From NCBI GenBank assembly GCA_041394945.1, contig JAWKHH010000005.1, forward strand, positions 988,468-1,052,467: DNA of 64,000 nt, read 5' to 3'. Both the position numbers and the translations under genes were made by a program. Below the pieces are notes generated by a model that saw only the letters and a program-made list of their open reading frames with translations, made no database searches and was not told the origin of the DNA. Below are positions 32,434-41,811 of this stretch, piece after piece. Within the stretch, counting starts at the first letter, position 1. Each line of letters begins with the position of its first letter. Source of the DNA: Bryobacteraceae bacterium (lineage in GTDB: Bacteria > Acidobacteriota > Terriglobia > Bryobacterales > Bryobacteraceae).

Positions 32434-34134
32434 ATGACCCGGACCACGCTGCTTTTCCTTACCTCCCTGCTTCCCGCGCAGGACACCGTTTATCACAACG
32501 GACGCGTGATCACCCTGGCGCCGGCGGCGCCATCGGCCGAAGCCTTCCTCGTCCGCGGCGCCCGCTTCGCCGCGGTTGGCTCCAACGCCGCCGTGTTCGC
32601 CGCCGCGCCAAACGCCGCCCGTGTCGATCTCCACGGACGCACGGTTGTCCCCGGGCTCAACGATTCGCACACGCACCCAATCGGCGCGGCGCTCGCCGAG
32701 ATCGACGGCGAGGTTCCCTTTCTCTCCTCGATCGCCGACGTGCAGGCCTACATCCGGAAGCTGGCCGCCGCCAAATCGCGCGGTGGAATCATATTCGTGC
32801 CCAAGGTCTACGCCACGCGCATGGCCGAACGCCGCTACCCAACGCGCCAGGATCTCGATGCCGCCTCGGGCGCGCGCGAAGCGATGACCGACAACTCCTA
32901 CGCATCCGTTCTCAATTCGGCGCTCCTGCGGCGTCTCAACATCACCCGCGACACGCCGCAACCTCCCAACGGCAAGATCATCAAGGACGCCGGCGGCGAG
33001 CCCACGGGACTGATCCTCGGCGCGCGGCAAATTATCGCCCCGCTGCTCGACTCGCGCGAGTTCACCGCCGGGGAGCAACTCGAGGCGCTCTCGAAAATGC
33101 AGGCCGCCTACAACCGTGTCGGCATCACCTCCACCGGCGACCGCGGTCAGGGGCCGGAAGGCTTCCGTGTGTATCAGGAACTGAAGCGCCGCGGCCGGAT
33201 GACCGTACGCACCGCGGTCACCTACCGCATCTCAGCGGCGGGCAAACCCGAAGATGTGGTGCGACAGGTGGAATCGATCCCGTTCGTCACCGGGTGGGGG
33301 GACGACTGGCTGCGCGTGGGTCCGATCAAATCCGTGGTGGACGGCGGCATCCTCATTGGCACAGCCTATCTGCGCGCTCCCTACGGTACGAATACGCAGG
33401 TGTACGGCTACTCGGATCCCGACTATCGCGGGGTGCTGAACGTCCCGCGTGAGAATCTCATCGCCATGGCGCGGACCGCCAATCGGCTCGGCTGGCAGAT
33501 GACCTCGCACACCACCGGGGGCGGCGCGACCGATGCCCTGCTCGACGCCTATGAGGCAGCCAACAAAGAAAAGTCCATCCTCGGCCGCCGCTTCACCGTC
33601 ACACACGGCAACTTCCCAGACGGGCGCGCCATCGAACGCGCGGCGAAACTGGGCGTCGCCTTCGACGTGCAGCCGCAATGGCACCACTTCGATGGACCCG
33701 CGCTCGCGCCGGTGTTCGGTCCGGAACGTACGAAGTGGTTCCTTCCGCTGCGCGCCATGCTCGACGCCGGCATCGTCGTCGCCGGCGGCTCCGATCACAT
33801 GATCAAATTCGATCCGCGCAAGTCGATCAACGCCTACCACCCCTTCTACGCGATGTGGATGACGGTTACCCGCAAGACCGCCACCGGCGAAGTGCTCGGT
33901 GGGGAGCAGCGGATCACGCGCGAGGAAGCCCTGCGTTTGTGGACGGCGAACCCGGCCTGGCTCACCTTCGAGGAACAGGAAAAGGGGACCATCGAAGCGG
34001 GCAAGCTCGCCGACTTCACCGTGATTGACCGCGACTACCTGAGAGTCCCCGAAGACGAGATCAAAGAGATCGAAGCGGTCCAGACCGTGGTCGGCGGCAA
34101 GACTGTCTACGAAAGCCCCGCCTTCAAGCGATAA
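32434..34134 (+). CDS. Amidohydrolase-family protein (YtcJ-like), exported
   Basis: The 566-residue protein has a short leader (LLFLTSLLPAQD). The amidohydrolase fold is shown by the N-terminal beta domain with LHGRTVVPGLNDSHTHP, containing the HxH metal motif (H-T-H), by SHTTGGGATDALLDAY and GGSDHMIKF in the barrel, and by the closing IEAGKLADFTVIDRDYLRVPE. YtcJ-like enzymes hydrolyse various amide or imide substrates, often with a binuclear metal. The substrate is not indicated. Its 3' end overlaps the converging glycogen-debranching gene by 11 bases. Confidence 0.88.
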   Translation: MTRTTLLFLTSLLPAQDTVYHNGRVITLAPAAPSAEAFLVRGARFAAVGSNAAVFAAAPNAARVDLHGRTVVPGLNDSHTHPIGAALAEIDGEVPFLSSIADVQAYIRKLAAAKSRGGIIFVPKVYATRMAERRYPTRQDLDAASGAREAMTDNSYASVLNSALLRRLNITRDTPQPPNGKIIKDAGGEPTGLILGARQIIAPLLDSREFTAGEQLEALSKMQAAYNRVGITSTGDRGQGPEGFRVYQELKRRGRMTVRTAVTYRISAAGKPEDVVRQVESIPFVTGWGDDWLRVGPIKSVVDGGILIGTAYLRAPYGTNTQVYGYSDPDYRGVLNVPRENLIAMARTANRLGWQMTSHTTGGGATDALLDAYEAANKEKSILGRRFTVTHGNFPDGRAIERAAKLGVAFDVQPQWHHFDGPALAPVFGPERTKWFLPLRAMLDAGIVVAGGSDHMIKFDPRKSINAYHPFYAMWMTVTRKTATGEVLGGEQRITREEALRLWTANPAWLTFEEQEKGTIEAGKLADFTVIDRDYLRVPEDEIKEIEAVQTVVGGKTVYESPAFKR

Positions 34135-36091
34135 CCGGTTCGCGATCGCGCGCGCGCACCGCCTGCAGCGCTTCGAGCGCCTCGGCCACGCTCCAGGCCT
34201 GCGCGAAGCATCCGCGCGGCCGATGCGGCGGCGCGGCGTCCGCAATCTCGGAAATCTGCCCCAGTCCGGCGTCGTTCATGTGGTCGCGAAACGCGGCGAC
34301 GCACTGGCGCGCGATCGCGATATCGCCATCCGTTCGCAGCCAGGCGGCGACAAACGGTCCAATCAGCCAAGGCCATACCGTGCCCTGATGATAGGCGGAA
34401 TCCCGCTGCCACACGCCGCCCTCGTAACGCGGCCGATAGGCAGGATCGTCCTCGGACAGCGTCCGCAGCCCGAGCGGCGTGAGCAGATGCTCCTTCACAA
34501 CCTGCACCACGCGCCTGGCCCGATCGGGCTCGAGCATGATGTGCGGGAGGCTGGCCGCGAAGATCTGGTTCGGCCGCAGAGACCAGTCTTTCTGGCTCCC
34601 TTCGACGACATCGGCAAGGTAGCCCATCTCGTCGCTCCAGAACGCGGCGTTGAAGCTTTCCTTGGCGAGGTCGGCCGTGGCGCTGGCGGTGGCGGCCAGG
34701 TCGGGGTCGCCGAAGCGACGTCCAAAGTCGGCCGCGATGCGGAGCGCGTTGTACCAGAGCGCCTGTACTTCAACCGGACAGCCGGAGCGGGGCGTCACCA
34801 CCCAGTCCCCGATTTTCGCATCCATCCACGTCAACTGCGCGCCGGGGACGCCGCAGCAGAGCAATCCGTCGGCGGTTGCGACGATGCCGTAGCGCGTGCC
34901 GCGCCGGTGCCAATCGACGATCTCGGCCAGCTTCGGCATCAACCCGCGCACGAACTCCTCGTCGCCGGTTGCGTCGAGATAGGCGCGCACGGCTTCGAAG
35001 AACCACAGCGTTGCGTCGACGGTGTTGTACTCGGGCGTTTCTCCCGCGTCCGGGAAGCGGTTCGGCAGCATCCCCTGAGAAACATTCGCCGCGAATTCGG
35101 CGAGCACGTCGCGCGCGATCTCCGGACGTCCGGCCGCGATCGTCAGTCCGGGTAGCGCGATCATCGTGTCGCGGCCCCAATCCGTGAACCACGGATATCC
35201 GGCGATCACGCTGTGGCCCTCGCCGCGGCGCACGATGAACTGCGCGGCCGCGTTGCGGAGCCGGCGTTCGAAATCGTCGTCGGCGCCGGCCACGAGCCGG
35301 GCGCGGCGGTGCTCTTCGGCGGCGCGCAACTCAGGAGCTTGTCCGGCGCGCCGCGCGGGTTTCGTGGAGATCACAACCGACGCCGAGCGCTTCGCCGTCA
35401 GATCGAACCGCAGCATGAGCGGCTGAAAAAGATCCTCTTCGGAATCGAGTCCACGCTCGCGTTCGGCCGCGTACTGGAAGTAGAAATACCAGTTGCCCGT
35501 GGACTCGGCTTCGCCGTCGTGGGCGAAATAGAGCCGCGGCAGGCCGTCGTACGGCGCGATCGACGCTACTCCCGGCGTATCCAGCTCCACCTCGCGGCGG
35601 ATGGCTTCATTGGCCCGGGTCAGCGAATGATAATCGCGGAAGGCGATCAAGGGCCGAAGCTCCAGCATGGCGTCGCCGCCGCGGAGTTCGTACTGGACGA
35701 CCAGCGTGTCTTCGCCGTGGACCAGGAACAGGCGCTTCTCCAATTCCAGGCCGCCCACCTGCCACAGGAACGTCGGGAACGGGTCCATCCGGAATGAACG
35801 CAGATACTGATAGCCGTTCGGGTGTACGGCTCCCGGATACTCGTTCGCGCTCAACTCGAAACGCTCGTCGCCCACCAGCAGCGACTCTTCGAGTTTCGAC
35901 ACCATCACCACGCGTCCTGCCGGCGGATGCAATGCGGCGGTCAACAGGCCGTGATACCGGCGCGTATTCAAACCGGCTACGGTGGAGCATGCAAAGCCTC
36001 CGAGGCCATTCGTCTCCAGCCATTCCCGGCGCTGGGCTTCGTCGAGATCCCGGCAGATCTCCGGCCCAAGACTCACAAGAACTCCAGACAT
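34124..36091 (-). CDS. Amylo-alpha-1,6-glucosidase (glycogen-debranching enzyme, bacterial type)
   Basis: The 655-residue protein starts with ATG (MSGVLVSLGPEICRD) and has the bacterial-type N-terminal beta domain (EWLETNGLGGFACSTVAGLNTRRYHGLL) and the (alpha/alpha)6 C-terminal catalytic domain. In the latter WFTDWGRDTMIALPGL and ATLWFFEAVRAYLDATGDEE are family marks, with an acidic residue in the GRD motif. A second family motif is DSAYHQGTVWPWLIGPFV. This enzyme removes alpha-1,6 branches in glycogen and related glucans. There is no signal peptide, so it is cytoplasmic. The 198 bases between it and the PQQ dehydrogenase hold no clear site. Confidence 0.94.
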   Translation of the reverse strand: MSGVLVSLGPEICRDLDEAQRREWLETNGLGGFACSTVAGLNTRRYHGLLTAALHPPAGRVVMVSKLEESLLVGDERFELSANEYPGAVHPNGYQYLRSFRMDPFPTFLWQVGGLELEKRLFLVHGEDTLVVQYELRGGDAMLELRPLIAFRDYHSLTRANEAIRREVELDTPGVASIAPYDGLPRLYFAHDGEAESTGNWYFYFQYAAERERGLDSEEDLFQPLMLRFDLTAKRSASVVISTKPARRAGQAPELRAAEEHRRARLVAGADDDFERRLRNAAAQFIVRRGEGHSVIAGYPWFTDWGRDTMIALPGLTIAAGRPEIARDVLAEFAANVSQGMLPNRFPDAGETPEYNTVDATLWFFEAVRAYLDATGDEEFVRGLMPKLAEIVDWHRRGTRYGIVATADGLLCCGVPGAQLTWMDAKIGDWVVTPRSGCPVEVQALWYNALRIAADFGRRFGDPDLAATASATADLAKESFNAAFWSDEMGYLADVVEGSQKDWSLRPNQIFAASLPHIMLEPDRARRVVQVVKEHLLTPLGLRTLSEDDPAYRPRYEGGVWQRDSAYHQGTVWPWLIGPFVAAWLRTDGDIAIARQCVAAFRDHMNDAGLGQISEIADAAPPHRPRGCFAQAWSVAEALEALQAVRARDREPVIA

Positions 36092-36289
36092 GGGTGTTCT
36101 TCCCTCCGTGCACTTCTATTGTCCACCTTGTTCGAGCATTTTGGCTACCAGTACCGTTCAGCCGGTCGCGTGGCTCGATACACCTATCCAGACGGAGCCG
36201 GCGCAGCCAGAGTTTCCGCTCGTGTCTTGATTCGGGGCCGCGGCAATGATCCCGTTCAGCGGGCCGGACAGAACGCGGCTCGGCGCTGC

Positions 36290-38629
36290 CTACCGCTTCG
36301 TTTCGGGCAGCGCGAAGGCGATCAAGGCGTCATCGGTTACGGGATTGTTGAAGAACCCGCCCCCGGTGGCTGCAATCACCACGTATTGCCGTCCGTCTCG
36401 GCCCTCATAGGTCATTGGAGTCGCCTCAGCCGCTCCGGCGAGGCGGACGGTCCAAAGCTCCGTGCCGTTCCTGGCATCGAACGCGCGGAAGCGCGAGTCG
36501 TCGGTTGCGCCGACAAACACGAGGCCGCCGGCGGTGACGATCGTACCGCCGTTGCCCGGACGGCCGGTGAGGTGCTTGCCTTCAGGAAGGTTGTCGGTGA
36601 CGCCCAGCGGCACTTTCCATGCGATATCGCCGGTGTTTACGTTCACCGCCACCAGTTCGCCCCAGGGAGGCTGCTGGCAGGGGAGCTGTTGCGGACCGAT
36701 GCCGCGCACGCTGAACCTTCCTCCGCCGGGGAAGCCTTTGTACGGCCCGCCGGGATCCACGCGGTTACCCTGCCCCGCTCCCTGCGCCGGCCCGCTCTTG
36801 GGGTCGTGATCCCGCAGCCCCGACATTTGCCCCAGTTCGTTCACGTTGGCGAAGAGGTAGCCGAGGCCCGGATGAAACGATGTGCCTCCCCAGTTCACGC
36901 CGCCGTGGTTGCCGGGGAACTGGACCCGAAGCCGGTCGTAACCAGTGGGTAAGTAGGGTCCGCCCACTTGCACGCCATCAAGTAACTTTCGGCAGGCGGC
37001 TTCGAGCTCCGGAGTCACGGTGGCCACGTCGTCCATGGAGAAGCTCATCCGCGAGAGCGGGGGCGGTTTCAAGGGAAATGGCTGCGTCTTGGAGGCCCGT
37101 TCCAGGGGAACCTGGCTCGCCGCCACGGGACGCTCTTCCACTCCGTAGATCGGCTTCCCCGTCACCCGGTCAAGCAGGAAGACGAGCCCCGTTTTGTTCA
37201 CGGCCACAACGGCCGGGATCGTCTTGCCGCCCTGTTTCACGTCGATGAGCGCCGGCGCGGCCGTGAGATCCGCGTCCCAGATGTCGTGATGCACTACCTG
37301 AAAATGCCACAGATACTTGCCGGTGTTGGCGTCGGCGGCAACCAGGCTTGAGCCGAACAGGTTGTCGCCCTCACGGTCCCCGCCGTATTGATCCACCGAC
37401 GGCGCGCTGAACGGCATATAGACGATGCCGCGCTTATCGTCGACGGTGATGTAGGTCCAAACGTTCACTCCGGTGCGGTTCTTCCAGCTATCTCCCTTCC
37501 ACGTTTCCACGAACTTTTCACCGGCCTGCGGCACGGAGCGGAACGTCCAGACGAGCTTTCCGGTGCGCATGTCCCACGCACGGACATCGCCCGCCGGCCC
37601 GTGCGGCGGATTCTCCTGCGTGGTGCCGCCGGCGATCACGAGGTTCCTGTATACCGTCGGCGGCGAAGTAAGGGCGTTGCGCCCGGGCAGGCCACGCATG
37701 ATCGCTTCGGTATTCATATTCACCACGCCGTTGTCGCCAAACGCCCGGTTCGGCTGTCCCGTCTTCGCATCCAGCGAATGGAGCTTGCCGTCGCTTGTGC
37801 CGAAGACCACCTGCGGCGGCGTCTTCCCGTCGCCGGGCCAGTACTCGAGGCCGCGCCGCGCGGGCTCCCCGGCGGGCGGCTGGTACGACCACAACTCGTC
37901 GCCCGTCACCGGATCCACCGCCGCCACCCGCGAGTACGGCGTGGTCAGGTACATCACGCCGCGCACCACAAGCGGCGTTACACCGCTCGGCCGGAAGCCG
38001 GAGCCGAAACGCGACCGGCGGGGGCTTTCCGGTTCGTCGCCGACCGGCCCTCCCGGGCGGGCGCGGGCGCCCGGATTGCCGCCCGCGAAATCCGATGGCC
38101 TCATGCGATAGACCCAAGCCACCTGCAACTTTCCCACGTTGTCAGCCGTGATCTGCGTCAACGGCGAGAAACGGAGCGCCGCCGCGTCGTGCCCGTAGGT
38201 ATGCCACTCCTTCTCCGCGACAACCGCGGTCGCCGCCGCGGGCAGACTCCCCGGCTTAGCTTTCGGCGCGCTCGACGCGGCAAGCGGCGGCCCGGCTGTG
38301 ATGGCGCCCGCCGATTTCACGCGCGCGGCCTGGCCCGCGGCACGACCGGCTTCGTCGCTGGGGGCGGCGCCGTAGTTCGTCACCAAGTAGTTCAGGATCG
38401 ACTGCAGCTCGGCATCGCTACCTTGCACTCCGAGGTTCACCATCTTCGCGAGGGTCTCCGTCCAGCCTTGCTCACCCTGGCGGAGCGACACCGTCTGATC
38501 CATCGAGTGGCAACGGCCGCAGAGTTTCAACGTCTCCGCCTTGCCGGCGCCTTCCGGCAGCACTGCGGCGTGCGACGAAATAGCGGCCATCGCCGCGACG
38601 AGGCGGTGCAAGGATGAGAGTCTGCGCAT
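36290..38629 (-). CDS. PQQ-dependent dehydrogenase with N-terminal cytochrome c domain, periplasmic
   Basis: The 779-residue protein has a leader (LVAAMAAISSHAAV) and a c-type haem motif CGRCHSMD at about residue 37, followed by an AELQSILNYLVTNYG helix as in small cytochrome domains. After a linker, the quinoprotein part begins with WHTYGHDAAALRFSPLTQIT and has strands including VAWVYRMRP, GDELWSYQPP, YLWHFQVVHHDIWDAD and NGTELWTVRL. It is a distant paralogue of the cytochrome-free enzyme at 10 kb, with the cytochrome supplying intramolecular electron transfer. Gene divergent from the next one with a 36-base gap to the next start codon. Substrate unknown. Confidence 0.88.
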   Translation of the reverse strand: MRRLSSLHRLVAAMAAISSHAAVLPEGAGKAETLKLCGRCHSMDQTVSLRQGEQGWTETLAKMVNLGVQGSDAELQSILNYLVTNYGAAPSDEAGRAAGQAARVKSAGAITAGPPLAASSAPKAKPGSLPAAATAVVAEKEWHTYGHDAAALRFSPLTQITADNVGKLQVAWVYRMRPSDFAGGNPGARARPGGPVGDEPESPRRSRFGSGFRPSGVTPLVVRGVMYLTTPYSRVAAVDPVTGDELWSYQPPAGEPARRGLEYWPGDGKTPPQVVFGTSDGKLHSLDAKTGQPNRAFGDNGVVNMNTEAIMRGLPGRNALTSPPTVYRNLVIAGGTTQENPPHGPAGDVRAWDMRTGKLVWTFRSVPQAGEKFVETWKGDSWKNRTGVNVWTYITVDDKRGIVYMPFSAPSVDQYGGDREGDNLFGSSLVAADANTGKYLWHFQVVHHDIWDADLTAAPALIDVKQGGKTIPAVVAVNKTGLVFLLDRVTGKPIYGVEERPVAASQVPLERASKTQPFPLKPPPLSRMSFSMDDVATVTPELEAACRKLLDGVQVGGPYLPTGYDRLRVQFPGNHGGVNWGGTSFHPGLGYLFANVNELGQMSGLRDHDPKSGPAQGAGQGNRVDPGGPYKGFPGGGRFSVRGIGPQQLPCQQPPWGELVAVNVNTGDIAWKVPLGVTDNLPEGKHLTGRPGNGGTIVTAGGLVFVGATDDSRFRAFDARNGTELWTVRLAGAAEATPMTYEGRDGRQYVVIAATGGGFFNNPVTDDALIAFALPETKR

Positions 38630-38661
38630 TGTTCGAAAAGACGGATGTCCGGCCCGTAGCG

Positions 38662-38667
38662 TAACAT
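38662..38667 (+). promoter_or_regulatory. Possible -10 element (TAACAT) that decides the start of the next gene
   Basis: TAACAT overlaps an ATG at 38666, so that ATG would not be transcribed. The in-frame ATG at 38675 lies 7 bases after the hexamer and is therefore the better start. It matches the general pattern of -10-like hexamers abutting start codons seen elsewhere in this window. Confidence 0.35.
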
Positions 38668-38674
38668 GACCGGT

Positions 38675-40414
38675 ATGGTATTTGGCCGGATCGCCGCATC
38701 TTGGATCGTGTTCTCGTTTGGGCTGAGCGCCGAGGTCATCCCTATCGAAACGCCGATGGCGCCGCCGGACTGGGCTTTCGCCGAACGCGCGCTGCTCGCC
38801 GAGTCCGAAGCAGCCGCGCTCGAATTCGCCGCGAAGTATGTGGACTCGCGCGGGTACTTCCGCGGCGTGGAGCGCTGGGGCGGCAACGACGGTCCCGATG
38901 ATGTGATGGAGACCTTCCACAACTGGCCGCTGCTCCACGCGCTGGGCGCCGGCGATCGAATTCTCGAGACGTACAACCGCATCTGGGAAGGCCACCTTGA
39001 CCAATACCAGCACGCCAAGGCCCCCAGTACCGAGATGGCCAAGGACGCCATGTATTGGCGCGAGTTCCCCACCGCCTTCGATTGGGAGCACAACGGCGAA
39101 GGGCTCGCCGCTTTTTTCCATTTCGGGCTCGCCCGCCCGCGCGATCTTACCTACCGGCAGCGCGCTCTGCGATACGCGGGCTTCTACGATGGGTCGGATC
39201 CGGCCGCGAACAACTACGACAAGCAGCTCAAGATCATCCGCAGCCTGCACAATGGCAGCCGCGGCTCCAAAATCACGCCGGCTTCGGTGTACGACTGGGG
39301 CGGCGAAGCCGAGCCCGGCATGGATCGCCACTCGCGCTACAAGACAGCGTCGAACATTCGCGGCGATCACCCGCTGAATCTGGTTACGACGACGCTCGGG
39401 ATGAACGCCTACCTTCTCACCGGCGAGGCGAAACATCGCGATTGGGTGCTTGAATACGCCGGCGCCTGGCGGGACCGGATTCTCCAGAACAACGGCAACA
39501 CTCCGACTAACATCGGGCTCGATGGATCGATCGGCGGCGAATGGGGCGGCAAGTGGTACGGAGGGACTTTCGGATGGAACTTCGACAGCACCACGAGCAC
39601 TCGTAACTACTACATGCGCGGCGTACGGGTCGCCATGGGCAACGCGTATTTGCTCACCCACGATGCATCGTACCTGACGCCGCTGGTTCGCCAGCTCGAC
39701 AATCTCTACGCGGCCAGGAAGGTGGAGAACGGCCGCACGCTGTTACCGAACAAACATGGCGACAACGGCTGGTGGGGCTTCACGCCGAATCAGCATTTCG
39801 ACGTGCAGCGCGATCTTTATCTTTGGACGATGGACGCGGCGCGGCTGGCTCATATCGGCGCCGATCCCTGGATCGCCTACCTGACCGGGAAGAACGCCGG
39901 CTATCCGGCCGAAGCTCTGCGTGACGCGTTGAGCCAGGTGCGGCGGCGCGTGGCGGGGCTTCGCGCCGATCGCTCGACGCCGGATACCCGCCCCTCCGAC
40001 GGCGCTCAGCGCTACAACCCTGTGGTGACCACGCCGCTCGTCAATCTGATGAACGGCGCGAACGATCCCGGCACACCGGGCAACCTGCTCCACGCGCGGC
40101 TGCGGTACTTCGATCCGGACCGCCGGCGCGCGGGCCTGCCGGAGGACGTCGCGGCGCTGGTCGATTCGCTCGAGGACGGCGCGGTTTCGGTGACGCTGGT
40201 GAACCTGAGCCAGACGCGGGAGCGGACGGTGGTGGTGCAAACGGGCTCCTACGCCGAGCACACGGCGACGCAGGTGATGGTAGGGGATCGGTCGTATGCA
40301 GTGAACAGCCCGGCGTTCACGGTGCGGCTGGCGCACGGAGCCGGCGCTCGGCTTCGGATCGCGATGCGGCGGTATGCCAATCAACCGGTGCTAGCGTTCC
40401 CGTGGGACCGTTAG
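38675..40414 (+). CDS. Large secreted protein of unknown function, six-hairpin-glycosidase-like
   Basis: The 579-residue protein has a leader (AASWIVFSFGLSAE). The rest is helical with aromatic-rich loops: RYFRGVERWGG-like, WREFPTAFDWEHNGEGLAAFFHFGL, and HSRYKTASNIRGDHPLNL. It resembles (alpha/alpha)6-barrel glycoside-hydrolase or lyase-type proteins with a beta-sandwich C-terminus (SVTLVNLSQTRERTVVVQ), though no family could be named. Conserved-looking acidic and His residues (FDWEHNGEG, HNWPLLHALGAG) are candidate active-site positions. Likely an exported carbohydrate-active enzyme; this is inference. Confidence 0.65.
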   Translation: MVFGRIAASWIVFSFGLSAEVIPIETPMAPPDWAFAERALLAESEAAALEFAAKYVDSRGYFRGVERWGGNDGPDDVMETFHNWPLLHALGAGDRILETYNRIWEGHLDQYQHAKAPSTEMAKDAMYWREFPTAFDWEHNGEGLAAFFHFGLARPRDLTYRQRALRYAGFYDGSDPAANNYDKQLKIIRSLHNGSRGSKITPASVYDWGGEAEPGMDRHSRYKTASNIRGDHPLNLVTTTLGMNAYLLTGEAKHRDWVLEYAGAWRDRILQNNGNTPTNIGLDGSIGGEWGGKWYGGTFGWNFDSTTSTRNYYMRGVRVAMGNAYLLTHDASYLTPLVRQLDNLYAARKVENGRTLLPNKHGDNGWWGFTPNQHFDVQRDLYLWTMDAARLAHIGADPWIAYLTGKNAGYPAEALRDALSQVRRRVAGLRADRSTPDTRPSDGAQRYNPVVTTPLVNLMNGANDPGTPGNLLHARLRYFDPDRRRAGLPEDVAALVDSLEDGAVSVTLVNLSQTRERTVVVQTGSYAEHTATQVMVGDRSYAVNSPAFTVRLAHGAGARLRIAMRRYANQPVLAFPWDR

Positions 40415-40507
40415 CGCGAATTCGATGACGGCGAACGCGCCGCATGCTGTATCCCCGCGTTTCGCGCGATCCGCGCGCCGCCCACCCGGCGCTGCGGGAA
40501 CCGTAAA

Positions 40508-41374
40508 CTACTGCGCGGCGACTCCCTCGATCGCCCACTTGGCGCGCGCCACGCCCACCACCATCAACTCCATCGGCTCACTGCCGGTGTTGTCGATCGA
40601 GTGCGGTTCGTTGAGGAACACGGGTACGGCATCGTCCTTGGCGACGGGCGCGGTTGCCTTGCCCACGCGGGCCGTGCCCCGGCCGTCGATCACGTAATAA
40701 AACTCCTCGACGCCTTCATGCCGGTGGGCTCCGGTGGAGCCGCCCGGAGGAATCACCACGTGGTCCACATAGGACCATTTGGTGTAGAACACCTCCGGCA
40801 TCAGCGCGCGTCGGTACTGGATGTTGCTCTTGCCGCCATGGAACGTGTCCGCGCTTTTCAACAACGTCTTATCGAGCCGCATCGAAATGAACACGGGCTT
40901 CGGATCGAGCGGGACGCCGACGCGGTCGTCGCCGAGGTCCGTGTTATCGTACTTGCCCTTGATCGTCCCGACGGCGATGTTCATCCACTGGACTGGCTTA
41001 TCGGTGGGATTGTAGATCGCATGCGAGTGGCCCATGCGGCATGGGGCGCCGGCGGGGCCTTTGAGCAAAGACGTGCGGCCGTCGATGGTGAACTGCGCTT
41101 CGCCGTCGAGGATCACGAACATCTCTTCCATGTGGTTGTGGAAGTGATGGCCGATGCCGCCGCCGGGAGGGATCACGCCGCGGTGAAGAAAGATGAAGTT
41201 GGTGCTGAACGTCCGCGCGTCGAACATTCCGGTGAAGTGAAGTTCCCCCGCGCCGCCGTGTACGGATTTCGCCTTGCGGAACTTGGCCGAATCCATGTGT
41301 GCGATGCGCTCGGGGAGCGGGTCGCGGGCGACGAGGGGAAGCGAAAGCAGGGCCAGCAGAGCGACACGCATCAT
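40508..41374 (-). CDS. Cupin-domain protein (two cupin barrels), secreted
   Basis: The 288-residue protein has a short leader (ALLALLSLPLVA) and two cupin domains. The first contains HHFHNHMEEMFVILDG and the second GAHRHEGVEEFYYVIDG, both matching the G(X)5HXH(X)3,4E metal-binding pattern, with later His in GHSHAIY and EPHSID. Bicupins include oxalate decarboxylases, quercetinases and seed-storage-like proteins; substrate is open. The start ATG overlaps the preceding cupin gene's stop (ATGA) and is preceded by GGAGGA, so the two cupin proteins are translated together. Confidence 0.88.
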   Translation of the reverse strand: MMRVALLALLSLPLVARDPLPERIAHMDSAKFRKAKSVHGGAGELHFTGMFDARTFSTNFIFLHRGVIPPGGGIGHHFHNHMEEMFVILDGEAQFTIDGRTSLLKGPAGAPCRMGHSHAIYNPTDKPVQWMNIAVGTIKGKYDNTDLGDDRVGVPLDPKPVFISMRLDKTLLKSADTFHGGKSNIQYRRALMPEVFYTKWSYVDHVVIPPGGSTGAHRHEGVEEFYYVIDGRGTARVGKATAPVAKDDAVPVFLNEPHSIDNTGSEPMELMVVGVARAKWAIEGVAAQ

Positions 41375-41778
41375 TTCTCCTCCACGTGGTAGTCGAACGG
41401 ACCGTCGGTGTAGAAGAGGATCTCGGATTCCTCGAGCGCTTCGAGCGGTCCGTGCCGTTCGTTGACGGCGGCATAGTGGAAATTGCCGGGAGTCCACACG
41501 GCGCCCGGCGCTTTGATGCGGCCCTTGAGCACGTAGATCGAGTGGCCGCACTTGGTGTGGTAATGCCGCGGTTCGATGTAGCCCTTGGGGAACTTGACGA
41601 TGGCGGAAGTCAGGCCGTTGTCTTCGTTGTCGTGCAGGAGGCGCTGCATGAGGCCGGCGGGCGCGCCCGGCGGCGTGATCGGCCGCCAGGCGATTCGGTT
41701 GGCCTGCGTGAGGAACGATTTCTCACCGGCGGCCGATGCCGTCATCAAAACCGCGAGGGCGACAAGGATCGGTTTCAT
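41371..41778 (-). CDS. Small cupin-domain protein, secreted
   Basis: The 135-residue protein starts at ATG with a leader (MKPILVALAVLMTASAAG). The cupin strand YIEPRHYHTKCGHSIYVLKGRI supplies the two His of a cupin metal site, and a later segment carries SEILFYTDGP. It overlaps the bicupin gene as ATGA. A TTG nine bases upstream is an alternative start. Role unknown; the two cupin proteins probably act together. Confidence 0.82.
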   Translation of the reverse strand: MKPILVALAVLMTASAAGEKSFLTQANRIAWRPITPPGAPAGLMQRLLHDNEDNGLTSAIVKFPKGYIEPRHYHTKCGHSIYVLKGRIKAPGAVWTPGNFHYAAVNERHGPLEALEESEILFYTDGPFDYHVEEK

Positions 41779-41811
41779 TTGCGCCAATCATGATATCGCG
41801 GCAATGTGCGG

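Noticed and set aside
38630..39661. Upstream extension of the cytochrome-PQQ frame (about 344 residues)
   Set aside because: It lies antisense to the divergent plus-strand gene and has no signal peptide; the leader sits at the downstream start.
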